This document shows, one piece after another, positions 43,027-55,668 of a stretch of 64,000 nucleotides of DNA. The position numbers and the translations under genes are program-made. The notes beneath the pieces were generated by a model. That model had not been told where the DNA came from. It saw only the letters and a program-made list of their open reading frames with translations, and made no database searches. Source of the stretch: Dietzia sp. NCCP-2495. GTDB lineage: Bacteria > Actinomycetota > Actinomycetes > Mycobacteriales > Mycobacteriaceae. Within the stretch, counting starts at the first letter, position 1, and the number at the start of each line of letters is the position of its first letter. The stretch spans positions 372,001 to 436,000 of the forward strand of contig NZ_BRVN01000002.1 of the NCBI RefSeq assembly GCF_026011735.1. Reading direction: 5' to 3'.

Positions 43027-44535
43027 CTACAGCGCCGGCAGCGTCCCCATGACCGACTCGGTGGTCACGGGCACCGGCAGGTCGAGCGTGCCGAGCGACC
43101 CGAGCAGCGGCTCGAGCACCGGCGCGAGGTCGCCGACCGAACCGAGGAGGCCGCCGCCGGACTCACAGTCCTCACCGGAGGTGACAGCGGTACGCAGGCC
43201 GACTCCGTCGGCGCCGGCGTCGTCGGTCCACAGCATCCGCACGCGCGAGGTGGTCCCGGTCATGCACTCGACGGTCTCGCTGTGCGTGGCGAATCCCTCG
43301 TTGGCGTGGTTGGGCATGCCTTCTGGACGGGCGTAGAGGGTGCCGTCGGTGACGAACTCGGTGCCGTCGAACGTCATCTCCAGCGAGCGACCCTCGCACA
43401 CCTCGTCGCACAGGACCCGCAGGACGCCGGTCGAGGCGTCGTGGTCCAGCGCCATCACGCCCTGGAACGGGGAGTCGAAGGTCTGGTGCTCGGTGATCGA
43501 ACCGTCCGCTCCGAAGGAGACGAAGTGGACCGCTCCGGTGCCCTCGACACCCACGGCGAACGCTCCGCCCCAGGCCTCGGGGAGGTACTCGACCGCCTCG
43601 AGGCCGCCGTTGGCGGAAAGTGGTCCGGTGATGCCGGACAGGTCGTACTCGTCGGTCGCTGCCAGCTCGCCGGAGTCAGCGCCGGAGGGGAGTTCGAAGC
43701 GCAGCACGGACGGGCGGCTGATGTCGTCGGCTTCGTCGTTGCGCTCGGTGGCGACGTACACGGCGCCCTCGTCGTCGACGGTCACGCCCTCGGAGTCGGG
43801 GATGCCCGCGCCGTCCGGGTAACGCAGCGTGAAGGTCCGGTCCTCGGAGTAGGTGTCGGCGGCCCGGTCAAAGGTCAGGACGTGCAGTGTGCCCGCGCCG
43901 TTGTTCACCACGTACGCGGTGCCGTCGGCGGCGATGTCCACGCCGGACATGTCGTCACCGGCGAAGGCGCCACCGAGCTCCACCGGGGTGATGGTGAGCG
44001 GGTCGAAGGGCCAGGGGGAGGTCTCGACGGGGGCGGTGTCCTCGGCGGCGGTATTGCGGCCGCCCCGCGTCGACTCACCGGTGACGGCGAACTCGCCGGT
44101 CATGTCCGGCACGCGTCCCCAGGTGGTGGCGGAGTGGCCCGGCCAGGTGGTCACGTCGACCTGCGCGCCGGTGGCGTCGAACAGCGTGACTGTGTCGTCG
44201 CCGCCCAGTCCGAAGCCGTTCGGGCCCTCGTCGGTGTAGATCGAGAAGTAGCCGCCGGACTCGATGGTGGTGCCGGCCGGGAACACCAGGGGTTCGTGCT
44301 TGGGATCATCGTCGATGATCGACCAGCCGGAGATGTCCAGGTCCCGGTCGGTGTCGAGGTTCGCCAGCTCCACCCAGTCGCCGACCGGGTCGCCATTGGA
44401 CTCGACCTCGTTGATGACGATGTCGGCGGCGGTCGCGGGGACCGGGGCGGCGGCGACTGTCGCGGGCAACCCGACCGCCGCACCGGCGGCGAGGGCTGCG
44501 GCGAGGACGCCGGGGGTGAGGGAGCGAATACGCAT
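43027..44535 (-). CDS. Exported lamin-tail / propeller protein
   Basis: Secreted protein, 502 aa. Signal peptide LAAALAAGAAVGLPATVAAA, cleavage near residue 30. Residues about 35-145 form a lamin-tail domain (DIVINEVESNGDPVGDWVELAN, SGWSIIDD, WPGHSATTWGR). Residues about 180-440 look like an esterase-like/phytase propeller (ADGTAYVVNNG, DSEGVTVDDEGAVYVATERN, GGLEAVEYLPEAW, NEGFAT). The C-terminus carries LLGSVGDLAPVLEPLLGSLG, the GSxG motif shared with the protein at 30389. It probably acts outside the membrane; substrate unknown. 135 nt downstream of the frameshifted yceI gene. Confidence 0.82.
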   Translation of the reverse strand: MRIRSLTPGVLAAALAAGAAVGLPATVAAAPVPATAADIVINEVESNGDPVGDWVELANLDTDRDLDISGWSIIDDDPKHEPLVFPAGTTIESGGYFSIYTDEGPNGFGLGGDDTVTLFDATGAQVDVTTWPGHSATTWGRVPDMTGEFAVTGESTRGGRNTAAEDTAPVETSPWPFDPLTITPVELGGAFAGDDMSGVDIAADGTAYVVNNGAGTLHVLTFDRAADTYSEDRTFTLRYPDGAGIPDSEGVTVDDEGAVYVATERNDEADDISRPSVLRFELPSGADSGELAATDEYDLSGITGPLSANGGLEAVEYLPEAWGGAFAVGVEGTGAVHFVSFGADGSITEHQTFDSPFQGVMALDHDASTGVLRVLCDEVCEGRSLEMTFDGTEFVTDGTLYARPEGMPNHANEGFATHSETVECMTGTTSRVRMLWTDDAGADGVGLRTAVTSGEDCESGGGLLGSVGDLAPVLEPLLGSLGTLDLPVPVTTESVMGTLPAL

Positions 44536-44670
44536 AGAGAGCCTTTCCTGGGCAACACCTGTGAACGGTGGACCCGGAGAACCTACGAGTCGCGGGTGCC
44601 CGGAACACGACCGGCGGGTGACCGGGAACTGAACACTCGTCTACATGCGTCGTGGACGACGTGCAGGCGA

Positions 44671-45397
44671 CTACGCGCCGACGGGCCCGGAGTTCTCCAT
44701 CACGACCAGGAAGTCGACCGTGCCGCTCTCGGCGACCGTGACGAACCCCAGGCTCGGAGCTTGTACGCCGACCTCGGACCACGTCACCGGGATCGAGGCC
44801 GAGGCGATGAGGTGTTCGCCGGTCCGCAGCACATCCACGTCGACGGTCGCGGGCACGGTGGTGCCCTTGACGGTCAGCTCCACCGGCATCGGGATCGTCG
44901 CGGTGGTGCCGTCGCTGGGCAGCCCGGCGAGGTCGACCTCCCCGGTCAGGTCGAGCGTGGCGACCGGGTGCCCGTCCGCGTCGAGGATCTCGGGGGACCG
45001 CCCGGTTGTCGCGGGCGCCGTTGTCGGTGGCCAGGTCACCGACGCGGACGTCGAAGGAACCGGAGGTGAGGGTGGATCCGGCGATCTCGATGCGGCCGGT
45101 GACCTCGCCGGTGCTGCCGACCACCGTGACCGGTTCACCGTTGAGGATCTCGTCGACCGTGTATCCGGCGGTCGTCCGATTTGATCCGGAACCGGGGATG
45201 ACCGTCCACGTGCCCTCGAGCTCGCCGGCCGGCGCCTCGGCCCGGCCTGTGGAGATGGTGGTGACGGAGGAGTCGTCACCGCCGCGGGCGGCGCGGTAGA
45301 GGGACGGGCCGGCGACGATCCCGATGACGACGAGGACCAGTACGACTACTACGACGACGGCGACGAGCGGTCCGGGCTTCAGGGAGCGTGTCCGCAT
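44671..45397 (-). pseudogene. YceI-family protein, frameshifted
   Basis: YceI domain protein (lipocalin-like polyisoprenoid-binding family) with an N-terminal membrane anchor (VVVVVVLVLVVIGIVAG). Frame 1 runs from the ATG at 45397 through LEGTWTVIPGSGSNRTTAGYTVDE to FDVRVGDLATDNGARDNR. A second frame continues with RSPEILDADGHPVATL through TVKGTTVPATVDVDV to the stop at 44671. Removing one base from the run near 44990-45000 would restore a 241-residue protein, close to the expected size, so one inserted base is the simplest reading. Error or true mutation cannot be separated. It is 22 nt downstream of the response-regulator stop. Confidence 0.8.
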
Positions 45398-45419
45398 GGT
45401 CGGATTCTACTCGCGGCCC

Positions 45420-46088
45420 TCACACCAGACCGAGGTCGCGGGCCCGGGCCACCGCCGCGGTCCGTGAGGTGACACCGAGTTTGTCGAACACGTGCACCAG
45501 GTGCGTCTTGACCGTCGCCTCCGACACGTGGAGTGACGAGGCCGCCTGTCGGTTGGTGGCGCCTCCGGCCACCGCCTGGAGCACCTGCGTCTCGCGCTCG
45601 GTCAGCACAGGACGTGGGGCACGCAGGTGTCCCATCAGCGTCGCGGCGACGGTGGGGGACAGTGCACTCTCCCCGGCGGCTGCCGCGCGCACCGCCCCGA
45701 GCAGTTCCTCCGGGTCGGCGTCCTTGAGCAGGTAGCCGCACGCCCCGGCTTCGATCGCGCCCACGATGTCCGCATCCGTGTCGTGGCTGGTGAGTACCAG
45801 GACCTGGGGTGGGTCGGGGAGTGAGCGCAGGATGGCGGTGGCACGGACCCCGGCACGCGCGTCGCCGGCGAACCGCAGGTCCATCAGAACCACGTCCACG
45901 TCGCCGATCCGACTCCGATCGACCGCGGCCGTCGGCTCGGGAACGTCGGCGATCACATCGATCGTCTGATCGGAGGCCAGTAAGGCCCGCAGGCCGGTCC
46001 GGACCACGGCGTGGTCGTCCGCGATGAGTACGCGGATCCGGGTCGACGTGGGCTGCGACTGTGGATGCGGCGGCGGTGTCGTCGTCAT
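45420..46088 (-). CDS. LuxR-type response regulator
   Basis: NarL/FixJ-type response regulator, 222 aa. The receiver domain covers about 18-135 with Asp24/Asp25 in LIADDHAV and the phosphorylation site Asp70 in VVLMDLRFAG; Lys is in LLKDAD. The LuxR HTH is at about 155-215 (LTERETQVLQAVAGGATNRQ, then VSEATVKTHLVHVFDKLGV). ATG overlaps the stop of the sensor kinase gene by 4 nt. The likely target is the divergent ABC transporter, by analogy with similar pairs. Confidence 0.94.
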   Translation of the reverse strand: MTTTPPPHPQSQPTSTRIRVLIADDHAVVRTGLRALLASDQTIDVIADVPEPTAAVDRSRIGDVDVVLMDLRFAGDARAGVRATAILRSLPDPPQVLVLTSHDTDADIVGAIEAGACGYLLKDADPEELLGAVRAAAAGESALSPTVAATLMGHLRAPRPVLTERETQVLQAVAGGATNRQAASSLHVSEATVKTHLVHVFDKLGVTSRTAAVARARDLGLV

Positions 46089-47347
46089 GATTCTCTCCTC
46101 CCGGCCGGCCACACCGCACGCACCGTCGTACCGCGTCCCACCCCGGATTCCACCTCGAGCGTCCCACCCAGGTCGGCCACGCGTCGCGACATCCCGTCGA
46201 GCCCGAACGCGGCGGCGGTCCGTGGGGCACCCGGATCGAAGCCACGGCCGTCGTCGGTGATCGTCAGCGCCAGGCTGACGGGGGCCGCGTGCTCCTCGTC
46301 CGGCACGCTCACCTCCTCCGAGACGATCACCTCGTCCGACACGATCACCGTGATCTCCGACGGTGCGCCGTGCCGGACGGCATTGAACAGGGCCTCCTGC
46401 ACCACCCGCACCGACGCGGCCGCGAGCTCCGACGGAGGTTCGGTCGCCAGACCGCCCACCACGGTCACCTCGATATCCGGATACTCCGCACGGACCCGGT
46501 CGGCCACGCGGCCCAGGGCCCCGACGAGGGTGACCCCCTCCAGGGGCGCGGGGCGGAGCGCCTCGATCAGGCGGCGCGTCTCGGCGAGGTTCTCGCCGGC
46601 TACCTCACGGGCCAGGCGGATCTGCTCGACCGCCGGGTGGGACGGATCGGCGCGCTCGGCGGCGTGCAACAACATCCCGATGCTCGCCAGCCCCTGCGCG
46701 ACGGTGTCGTGGATCTCCCCGGCGAGCCGCGCACGCTCGCTCTCCCGCCCCACTTGACGTTGCCGCGCCGCGAGAACCGACCTCGTGGCCACCAGCTCGG
46801 CGATCACCTCACGCCGGGCGCGGGACTCCGCGTGCAGCGCGCGCACCCCCGCCGACAAACCCAGCGCGACCAGGGCACCGACCACCGGACCCACCACACC
46901 CGCGGGCGTGAACCCGTGGTGCAACCCGAGGGCCACCACCGCCACCGCCGCGAGCGCGGCCACCGCCACCGCGCCCACCCAGGCGCCGAGGAGGAACTGG
47001 GCGAGGAAGAACAACGGGAACACCAGGTAAGCGGCCTCCGGGACCTGGACGACCAGCGCGGCCCACAGCGCCAGGACCGCCGCGAGCCAGCCCAGCCGTA
47101 CCGCGCGCCTCGTTGTGCGGCGACGATCCCACACGGTCCCCGCCACGTACACGGCGGCGAACCCGACAGCGGCCGCCACCGCCGGGAGATCGGGCTCGCC
47201 CGTGGAGTCGCGATGAGCGGACACGAGAGTGAGGACCAGCAGCGCCGCCACCAAGGTGTGCAGAGCGACCTGCAACTGCGCGAACACCGCGCGCACCCCG
47301 GCCGACTCGGGAGGCAGCTCCATCTCGGGCACGGGCGCAGAGGTCAC
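46085..47347 (-). CDS. Sensor histidine kinase (HisKA_3 type)
   Basis: Sensor kinase, 420 aa from the GTG at 47347. About five to six membrane helices occur in residues 25-170, then the dimerisation/phosphoacceptor helix ERARLAGEIHDTVAQGLASIG with His213. The ATPase domain has VVQEALFNAVRHG (N box) and ITDDGRGFDPG (G1 box), and ends with GTTVRAVWP. There is no large extracytoplasmic sensor domain, so the membrane helices themselves are likely to sense. An acidic loop of about 20 residues lies in the ATPase domain (VIVSEEVSVPDEEHAAP). It is coupled to the response regulator and divergent from the ABC permease. Confidence 0.93.
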   Translation of the reverse strand: MTSAPVPEMELPPESAGVRAVFAQLQVALHTLVAALLVLTLVSAHRDSTGEPDLPAVAAAVGFAAVYVAGTVWDRRRTTRRAVRLGWLAAVLALWAALVVQVPEAAYLVFPLFFLAQFLLGAWVGAVAVAALAAVAVVALGLHHGFTPAGVVGPVVGALVALGLSAGVRALHAESRARREVIAELVATRSVLAARQRQVGRESERARLAGEIHDTVAQGLASIGMLLHAAERADPSHPAVEQIRLAREVAGENLAETRRLIEALRPAPLEGVTLVGALGRVADRVRAEYPDIEVTVVGGLATEPPSELAAASVRVVQEALFNAVRHGAPSEITVIVSDEVIVSEEVSVPDEEHAAPVSLALTITDDGRGFDPGAPRTAAAFGLDGMSRRVADLGGTLEVESGVGRGTTVRAVWPAGRRES

Positions 47348-47503
47348 CCGCTCGACGCTAGCGCCTGCGGTGAGGCGGGCGCATCCACCGAACGGTTGAC
47401 CCGCGACTCCACCGATCGACCCCGAGGAACCAACCGCTCGTCCGATTCGGATCCGCCGCGGCGCGACGAGCCTTGAGGGCAGACCTTCACGAGAGGAAAA
47501 CCC

Positions 47504-48562
47504 ATGTTCTTCGCACTGCGCGAACTCCGCACCGCCCGCTGGCGCTTCGCCCTGATCACCGGCGTCGTCCTGCTGCTGTCCGTCCTGGTGTCCGGGCTGC
47601 TCGGCCTCACCGCCGGCCTGGCCGGGCAGAGCGTGTCCGCGCTCCGCGCCCTCGGCAGTGGTGGCGCGTCCTTCGTCCTGCCCGCCGACGCCGACGGCGC
47701 CGTGGACCTCGACCGCGCCGCACTGACCACCGAACAGATCGACGCCGTCACCGCCGCCGACCCCACCGCGGTTCCGGTGGGGATCGCGCGCGTCACCCTC
47801 GACGACGGGAGCGAGACCGGCGTCGCGGCCGTCGCCGTGGGACTGTCGGCCCCCGTGGGCTCGGTGGCCGTACCCGGCGGGGGAGCGGGCCTGGTCACCG
47901 ACGGGGTCGACGACGAGCTGGGCGCCGACATCCGGTCGATCGGGGTCAACGGCACGTCTCTCGCGGTGACCGGTGAGGCCGGCGACCTCTGGCACTCCCA
48001 CACCCCGGTCGTGGTGACCGACCTCGACACCTGGCGTGACCTCGCGCCGCGGGGTGGGCCGGCCACGATGATGGCGGTCGACGGCGGGGGCTCGGGTGCT
48101 GTGGGCTCGGGTGACCCCGGCTCCGGCCTGGCGACGGTCGACGCCGACGGACTGGTCGATTCCCTGCCCTCGCACCGTGCCGAGAACACCTCGCTCACCA
48201 CCATGACCTCCATGCTGCTGGCTGTGACCGCGCTGGTCGTGGGTGCGTTCTTCACCGTGTGGGGCATGCAGCGCCGCCCCGACATCGCCGTGCTCAAGGC
48301 TCTCGGTGCCTCCACGGGCGCCGTGATCCGGGACTCGCTCGGTCAGGCCGCGTTCGTCCTCGCGGTGGGCGTGGGAGGCGGCGTCGCGATCACCGCGCTC
48401 CTCGGACTCCTCATCGGGGGAACCGTCCCGTTCGTCGTGTCCGCCGGGACCACGCTGGTGCCGGCGCTGCTCCTCGGCGGGCTCGGCCTGGCCGGTGCCG
48501 CGGTCTCCCTGCGCCCGGTCGTGACCGTCGACCCCACTACCGCCCTCGGCGCCTCGCGATGA
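47504..48562 (+). CDS. FtsX-like ABC transporter permease
   Basis: Permease of the MacB/FtsX type, 352 aa: one helix at the N-terminus (FALITGVVLLLSVLVSGLLG), an extracytoplasmic domain of about 170 residues (Ala/Asp-rich, with a Gly/Ser stretch GGGSGAVGSGDPGSG), then three helices at about 230-350. MQRRPDIAVLKALGASTGAV is the typical coupling segment. Starts with GAGAGGAAAA upstream of the ATG. With the ATPase it makes an export or envelope-sensing transporter, divergent from the two-component genes. Confidence 0.9.
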   Translation: MFFALRELRTARWRFALITGVVLLLSVLVSGLLGLTAGLAGQSVSALRALGSGGASFVLPADADGAVDLDRAALTTEQIDAVTAADPTAVPVGIARVTLDDGSETGVAAVAVGLSAPVGSVAVPGGGAGLVTDGVDDELGADIRSIGVNGTSLAVTGEAGDLWHSHTPVVVTDLDTWRDLAPRGGPATMMAVDGGGSGAVGSGDPGSGLATVDADGLVDSLPSHRAENTSLTTMTSMLLAVTALVVGAFFTVWGMQRRPDIAVLKALGASTGAVIRDSLGQAAFVLAVGVGGGVAITALLGLLIGGTVPFVVSAGTTLVPALLLGGLGLAGAAVSLRPVVTVDPTTALGASR

Positions 48563-48615
48563 CACGTCGCGACGCCTGTCCACACCACCTGCACACCTCA
48601 CAAGGGAGAACCCCC

Positions 48616-49383
48616 ATGTCCACCGCCCTGCGCCCCAACGGTTCGGCTTCGGCGAACCCCACCCACACCACACAGCACGCCGGGAGCAGCAACCAGGCGC
48701 TCCGCCTGGAGGACGTCGTCCTGACCTACCCCGACGGTCTGGGACGCGTGACGGCAGTCGACTCCGTGAGCCTGACGATCGATCGCGGGCGCAGTCTCGC
48801 GGTGACCGGTCCGTCCGGCTCCGGCAAGTCGAGCCTTCTCGCCGTGTCCGCCACGCTCACCCGACCCGACTCCGGGCAGGTGATGCTCCAGACCCCCGAC
48901 GCCCTGGTGGACCTCGCAACGGTTGACCGGACCCGCGCCGCCGAACTACGACGGACCGAGATCGGGATCGTCTTCCAGCAGTCCAACCTCCTGGACTCGC
49001 TCACCGCCCGCGAACAGCTCGAGGCGATGGCGTGGCTCGGGACGCGGCCCTCCCGGGCGGTACGGCACGCCGCCCGGACCCGCGCCGAGGGCCTGCTCGA
49101 CGTGGTGGGTCTGGGCGACATGGCCGGACGCCCGGTCGGCGCCCTGTCCGGCGGCCAGCGGCAGCGCGTGGCTGTTGCGCGTGCACTGATGGGACAGCCG
49201 TCGCTCGTCCTGGCAGACGAGCCCACCAGCGCGCTGGACTCCGAATCCGGCGCGGCGGTCATGGACCTGCTGCTCGGCACGACCCGCGACCTCGGTGTGG
49301 CGCTGATGCTCGTCACCCACGACGCGGGCCTCGCCGCCCGCTGCGATGACCAGATCACGGTGGTCGACGGCGCTGTGGTCTGA
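48616..49383 (+). CDS. ABC transporter ATP-binding protein (MacB/LolD type)
   Basis: ATPase partner of the FtsX-like permease, 255 aa. Walker [15 protein letters not shown]-loop [17 protein letters not shown], signature [17 protein letters not shown], Walker [17 protein letters not shown]-loop MLVTHDAGL. The first 25 residues are an unstructured-looking extension. 53 nt after the permease stop, with CAAGGGAGAA as RBS. A hairpin follows at 49401. Confidence 0.94.
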   Translation: MSTALRPNGSASANPTHTTQHAGSSNQALRLEDVVLTYPDGLGRVTAVDSVSLTIDRGRSLAVTGPSGSGKSSLLAVSATLTRPDSGQVMLQTPDALVDLATVDRTRAAELRRTEIGIVFQQSNLLDSLTAREQLEAMAWLGTRPSRAVRHAARTRAEGLLDVVGLGDMAGRPVGALSGGQRQRVAVARALMGQPSLVLADEPTSALDSESGAAVMDLLLGTTRDLGVALMLVTHDAGLAARCDDQITVVDGAVV

Positions 49384-49400
49384 CCCGGGATCGGCGTGGT

Positions 49401-49423
49401 CCCGCCCCACCCGGGTGGGCGGG
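49401..49423 (+). terminator. GC-rich hairpin before hisD
   Basis: Inverted repeat with CCCGCCC-c-AC pairing to GT-GGGCGGG around CCGG, one bulged base. It begins 17 nt after the ABC ATPase stop and separates that operon from the his genes. Confidence 0.65.
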
Positions 49424-49446
49424 GCCGCGGGGCACGGACCCGTCAC

Positions 49447-49452
49447 TAGACT
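49447..49452 (+). promoter_or_regulatory. Putative -10 of the his operon
   Basis: TAGACT lies 28 nt before the hisD ATG and 23 nt after the hairpin. The start would fall near 49460, with AGGAAAGG as RBS just after it. No clear -35 is seen. Confidence 0.4.
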
Positions 49453-49480
49453 GGTCCCGATCCCTAGGAAAGGCCACAGC

Positions 49481-52661
<3,181 letters not shown>

Positions 52662-52668
52662 TGCCGAC

Positions 52669-53916
52669 GTGACTGCACCTGGTGCGACACCGGGGGCGTT
52701 GAGGCAGCTGATCCGGACGCCGGGTGTGCTCGCGGCGTTCGTCCTCGTACTCCTCGCGTTCGGCGGTTTCTCGCTGCTGCTGCCGGTGGTCCCGCTCGCC
52801 GTGGTCCGCGGCGGGGGCAGCGAGTTCGTCGCCGGTGCCACCACCGGTGTCTTCATGACCGTGACGGTGCTGTTCCAGCTCCTCACGCCGAAGCTGAACA
52901 CGCTGATCGGCTACCGCGGGACGCTCGCGGTGGGCAGTTCGCTCCTCGGCCTGCCTTCCGGACTGCTGGCCCTGCTCGACGGCCCGTTCGCGGTGCTCGC
53001 CATCAGTGGTGTCCGCGGAGCCGGTTTCGGCATGATGACCGTCGCCGGGTCGGCGCTCGTGGCCGAACTCGCGCCGCCCGGAATGCTCGGTCGGGCCACG
53101 TCGTTGGTCGGCCTGGCGGTCGGCATCTCCGAGGCACTGTTCCTCCCGGCGGGACTGTGGGTGCTGGACGTGTTCGGCCTCCCGACCGTCGCGTGGGGAG
53201 CAACTGCGTTCGGCGCGGTCGGCCTTCTCGCGGCGGTCCGGCTGCCGAAGGTCTATCCGGCTCCGGCGGAGCCCGCGGAGACCTCTGCGCTCGACACGCG
53301 GAGGGTCTTCGTCCTGCTCGCCGGGCCGTTCCTGGTGATGCTCGCCGTCTCGCTGCCCTACGGTGCCGCCGCGTCCTTCCTCTCCCCGGCCCTCGACTCG
53401 ATCGTCCACGGGAGCGGAGCGGTCGTCGCGGGCGTGGGACTCGGACTGCTCGGCGTCGGTGTGATCGTCGGACGGACCTTCGCGGGCCTCGTTTCCGACC
53501 GCCGTGGTCCGGGGGCGCTCGTCTTCCCGGGGCTCGGCGCGGCCGCGCTCGGCATGGTCGGGATCTCGGCGTTGGTGGCGACCGGGTCGGACCCGTGGTG
53601 GTTCCTCGTGCCGACCATCGTGTTCGGCCTCGGGTTCGGCGCGGTGCAGAACGATGCACTGGTCGCGTCATTCGAGCGCATGCCGCGGTCACGGCTCGGC
53701 ACCGCGTCGGCCTCGTGGAACATCTCGTTCGACACCGGCACGGGCTTGGGCTCGATCGTCATGGGCGGCCTCGCCGGCTTCGGCTACGTGGTGCTGTTCG
53801 CAGTGGCGGCCGGCATCGTCCTCGTCGTCGGTGGGCCCGCCACCGTCGCCGCCCGACGTACCCGCCCCGCGCGGGAGATACCCCTGCCCGACACCGGCGA
53901 TAAGGTGGACGAATGA
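52669..53916 (+). CDS. MFS transporter inside the his operon
   Basis: Major facilitator superfamily transporter, 415 aa, 12 predicted helices. Partial MFS features include [20 protein letters not shown] (helix 1) and [18 protein letters not shown] around the central loop. Related corynebacteria also place an MFS gene between hisB and hisH. Substrate unknown; export of an amino acid or intermediate is a guess. GTG start 7 nt after the hisB stop; its stop overlaps hisH (ATGA), which supports cotranscription. Confidence 0.9.
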   Translation: MTAPGATPGALRQLIRTPGVLAAFVLVLLAFGGFSLLLPVVPLAVVRGGGSEFVAGATTGVFMTVTVLFQLLTPKLNTLIGYRGTLAVGSSLLGLPSGLLALLDGPFAVLAISGVRGAGFGMMTVAGSALVAELAPPGMLGRATSLVGLAVGISEALFLPAGLWVLDVFGLPTVAWGATAFGAVGLLAAVRLPKVYPAPAEPAETSALDTRRVFVLLAGPFLVMLAVSLPYGAAASFLSPALDSIVHGSGAVVAGVGLGLLGVGVIVGRTFAGLVSDRRGPGALVFPGLGAAALGMVGISALVATGSDPWWFLVPTIVFGLGFGAVQNDALVASFERMPRSRLGTASASWNISFDTGTGLGSIVMGGLAGFGYVVLFAVAAGIVLVVGGPATVAARRTRPAREIPLPDTGDKVDE

Positions 53917-54578
53917 CGACCAAGGCCACGCGCGTGGCACTACTGGACTACGGATCCGGCAATCTCCGATCAGCGCAACGGGCGTTGGAGAAGGTCGGCG
54001 CGACCGTCGACCTGACCTCGGACGCACGAACGGCCACCGAGGCCGAGGCGCTCGTGGTGCCCGGTGTCGGCGCGTTCGCCGCTTGCATGCAGGGCCTGGC
54101 GGAGGTCAAGGGACCACGGATCATCGGCGAGCGTCTCGCCGGATCCCGCCCCGTCCTCGGCATCTGTGTCGGGATGCAGGTCATGTTCGACCGTGGCCTC
54201 GAGTTCGCCGACGGGGAACACGTCGAGTCCACGGGCGTCGCGGGCTGCGGCGAATGGCCGGGAGTCGTGGAGCGGCTCGAGGCGCCGGTGCTGCCCCACA
54301 TGGGCTGGAACACGGTCGATGCCGCACCGGATACAGTGCTCTTCGACGGCATGGCCGCCGACGAGCGCTTCTACTTCGTCCACTCCTACGGTGTCCGCAG
54401 CTGGGAGATGGAACCGTCGGAGTACCTCCGCGCGCCGCTGGTCACGTGGGCGACGCACGGCAGCCCGTTCGTCGCGGCGGTGGAGAACGGTCCGCTCTCG
54501 GCCACGCAGTTCCACCCCGAGAAGTCCGGTGACGCGGGACTCCACCTGCTCGAGAACTGGATCCGGTCCGTTGGCTAG
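53913..54578 (+). CDS. hisH: Imidazole glycerol phosphate synthase, glutaminase subunit
   Basis: Class I glutamine amidotransferase, 221 aa, feeds ammonia to His[12 protein letters not shown] opens the domain; the nucleophile is Cys85 in [11 protein letters not shown]; His201 and Glu203 in TQFHPEKSG complete the triad. ATG overlaps the MFS stop. Confidence 0.97.
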   Translation: MTTKATRVALLDYGSGNLRSAQRALEKVGATVDLTSDARTATEAEALVVPGVGAFAACMQGLAEVKGPRIIGERLAGSRPVLGICVGMQVMFDRGLEFADGEHVESTGVAGCGEWPGVVERLEAPVLPHMGWNTVDAAPDTVLFDGMAADERFYFVHSYGVRSWEMEPSEYLRAPLVTWATHGSPFVAAVENGPLSATQFHPEKSGDAGLHLLENWIRSVG

Positions 54579-54594
54579 GGGCGGGAGTTCGCCG

Positions 54595-54846
54595 GTGCCG
54601 GTGTCGTTCGCGACCCTCGCGCTGTGGGTCGCCGGGGCCGGAGTGCTCGGGCTCGGGCTCACCGCCGTCGTCGTCGCCCTTCTCCCGGTCGGTCCGGTGG
54701 GTAAAGCCATTGCGGCACTCGTCGGCATCATCGGCACGATCGTGGCGATGGGCGTCGCGTCGAGCAGGATCACTGACCGCGCGATCCGCGCCGAGTACGG
54801 CGACCCCTCCGACGAGGTGGGCGATGACGAACCCCCCGCTCCGTAA
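54595..54846 (+). CDS. Small membrane protein between hisH and hisA
   Basis: 83 aa, unknown function. Two hydrophobic helices (about 4-27 and 32-53) are followed by an acidic tail ([17 protein letters not shown]). The GTG at 54595 is chosen because GCGGGAG precedes it; a TTG at 54571 inside the end of hisH would add eight residues. Small membrane genes are often found at this place in the his cluster of related bacteria. Confidence 0.68.
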   Translation: MPVSFATLALWVAGAGVLGLGLTAVVVALLPVGPVGKAIAALVGIIGTIVAMGVASSRITDRAIRAEYGDPSDEVGDDEPPAP

Positions 54847-54850
54847 CGAC

Positions 54851-54856
54851 TAGGCT
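54851..54856 (+). promoter_or_regulatory. Putative internal -10 before hisA
   Basis: TAGGCT is followed by 7 nt and the GTG start of hisA/priA. No Shine-Dalgarno is present. It fits an internal leaderless promoter in the his cluster. Confidence 0.5.
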
Positions 54857-54863
54857 GACCCCC

Positions 54864-55622
54864 GTGACCAACGCTTCTTACCTCGAACTCCTGCCCGCCG
54901 TCGACGTCGCGGACGGCCAGGCCGTCCGCCTCGTCCAGGGCGAGGCGGGGACCGAGACCTCGTACGGATCGCCGCTGGACGCCGCACGGCAGTGGCAGAC
55001 GGACGGAGGCGAGTGGGTCCATCTCGTGGACCTCGACGCCGCATTCGGGCGGGGGAGCAACCGCGAGTTACTCGCCGAGGTCGTGGGGACCCTCGACATC
55101 AAGGTCGAGATGTCGGGCGGCATCCGCGACGACGCGTCGCTCGAGGCCGCACTGGCCACCGGGTGTGCCCGCGTCAACATCGGCACCGCCGCACTGGAGA
55201 ACCCGGACTGGTGCCGCTCGGCGATCGACCGCCACGGTGACCGGATCGCTGTGGGGCTCGACGTCCGCGTGGTGGACGGTGAGCCCCGGCTGCGCGGACG
55301 GGGCTGGGTCTCCGACGGCGGCAACCTCTGGGAGGTCCTCGAGCGCCTCGACCGGGACGGATGCGCCCGTTACGTCGTGACCGACGTCTCCAAGGACGGG
55401 ATGCTGAACGGCCCGAACCTCGAGATGCTCTCGCAGGTCTGCGCGGCCACCTCCGCACCCGTCGTCGCCTCCGGTGGGGTGTCCTCCGTCGCCGACCTCG
55501 AGGCCATTGCCACGCTGGTCCCGCAGGGCGTCGAGGGCGCGATCGTGGGCAAGGCGCTCTACGCCGGACGCTTCACCCTGCCCGAGGCACTGGCCGCCGT
55601 CAGCGTGCGCCACACGTCGTGA
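54864..55622 (+). CDS. priA: Phosphoribosyl isomerase A (HisA/TrpF dual)
   Basis: TIM-barrel isomerase, 252 aa, acting on ProFAR in histidine synthesis and, in actinobacteria, on PRA in tryptophan synthesis. [19 protein letters not shown] carries the first catalytic Asp (residue 14); [11 protein letters not shown] carries the second (Asp174). The trp genes downstream have no trpF, which fits a PriA-type dual enzyme; dual activity is inferred. GTG start is leaderless by pattern. Confidence 0.94.
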   Translation: MTNASYLELLPAVDVADGQAVRLVQGEAGTETSYGSPLDAARQWQTDGGEWVHLVDLDAAFGRGSNRELLAEVVGTLDIKVEMSGGIRDDASLEAALATGCARVNIGTAALENPDWCRSAIDRHGDRIAVGLDVRVVDGEPRLRGRGWVSDGGNLWEVLERLDRDGCARYVVTDVSKDGMLNGPNLEMLSQVCAATSAPVVASGGVSSVADLEAIATLVPQGVEGAIVGKALYAGRFTLPEALAAVSVRHTS

Positions 55623-55668
55623 CAGTCGGGTAGCTCCGTACGCCACGACCTCGAGCAGGAGGACCGAG

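Noticed and set aside
46085-48673. An open frame extending the sensor kinase by over 440 codons upstream
   Set aside because: The extension runs antisense to the FtsX permease and has no protein-like features; the kinase starts at the GTG at 47347.
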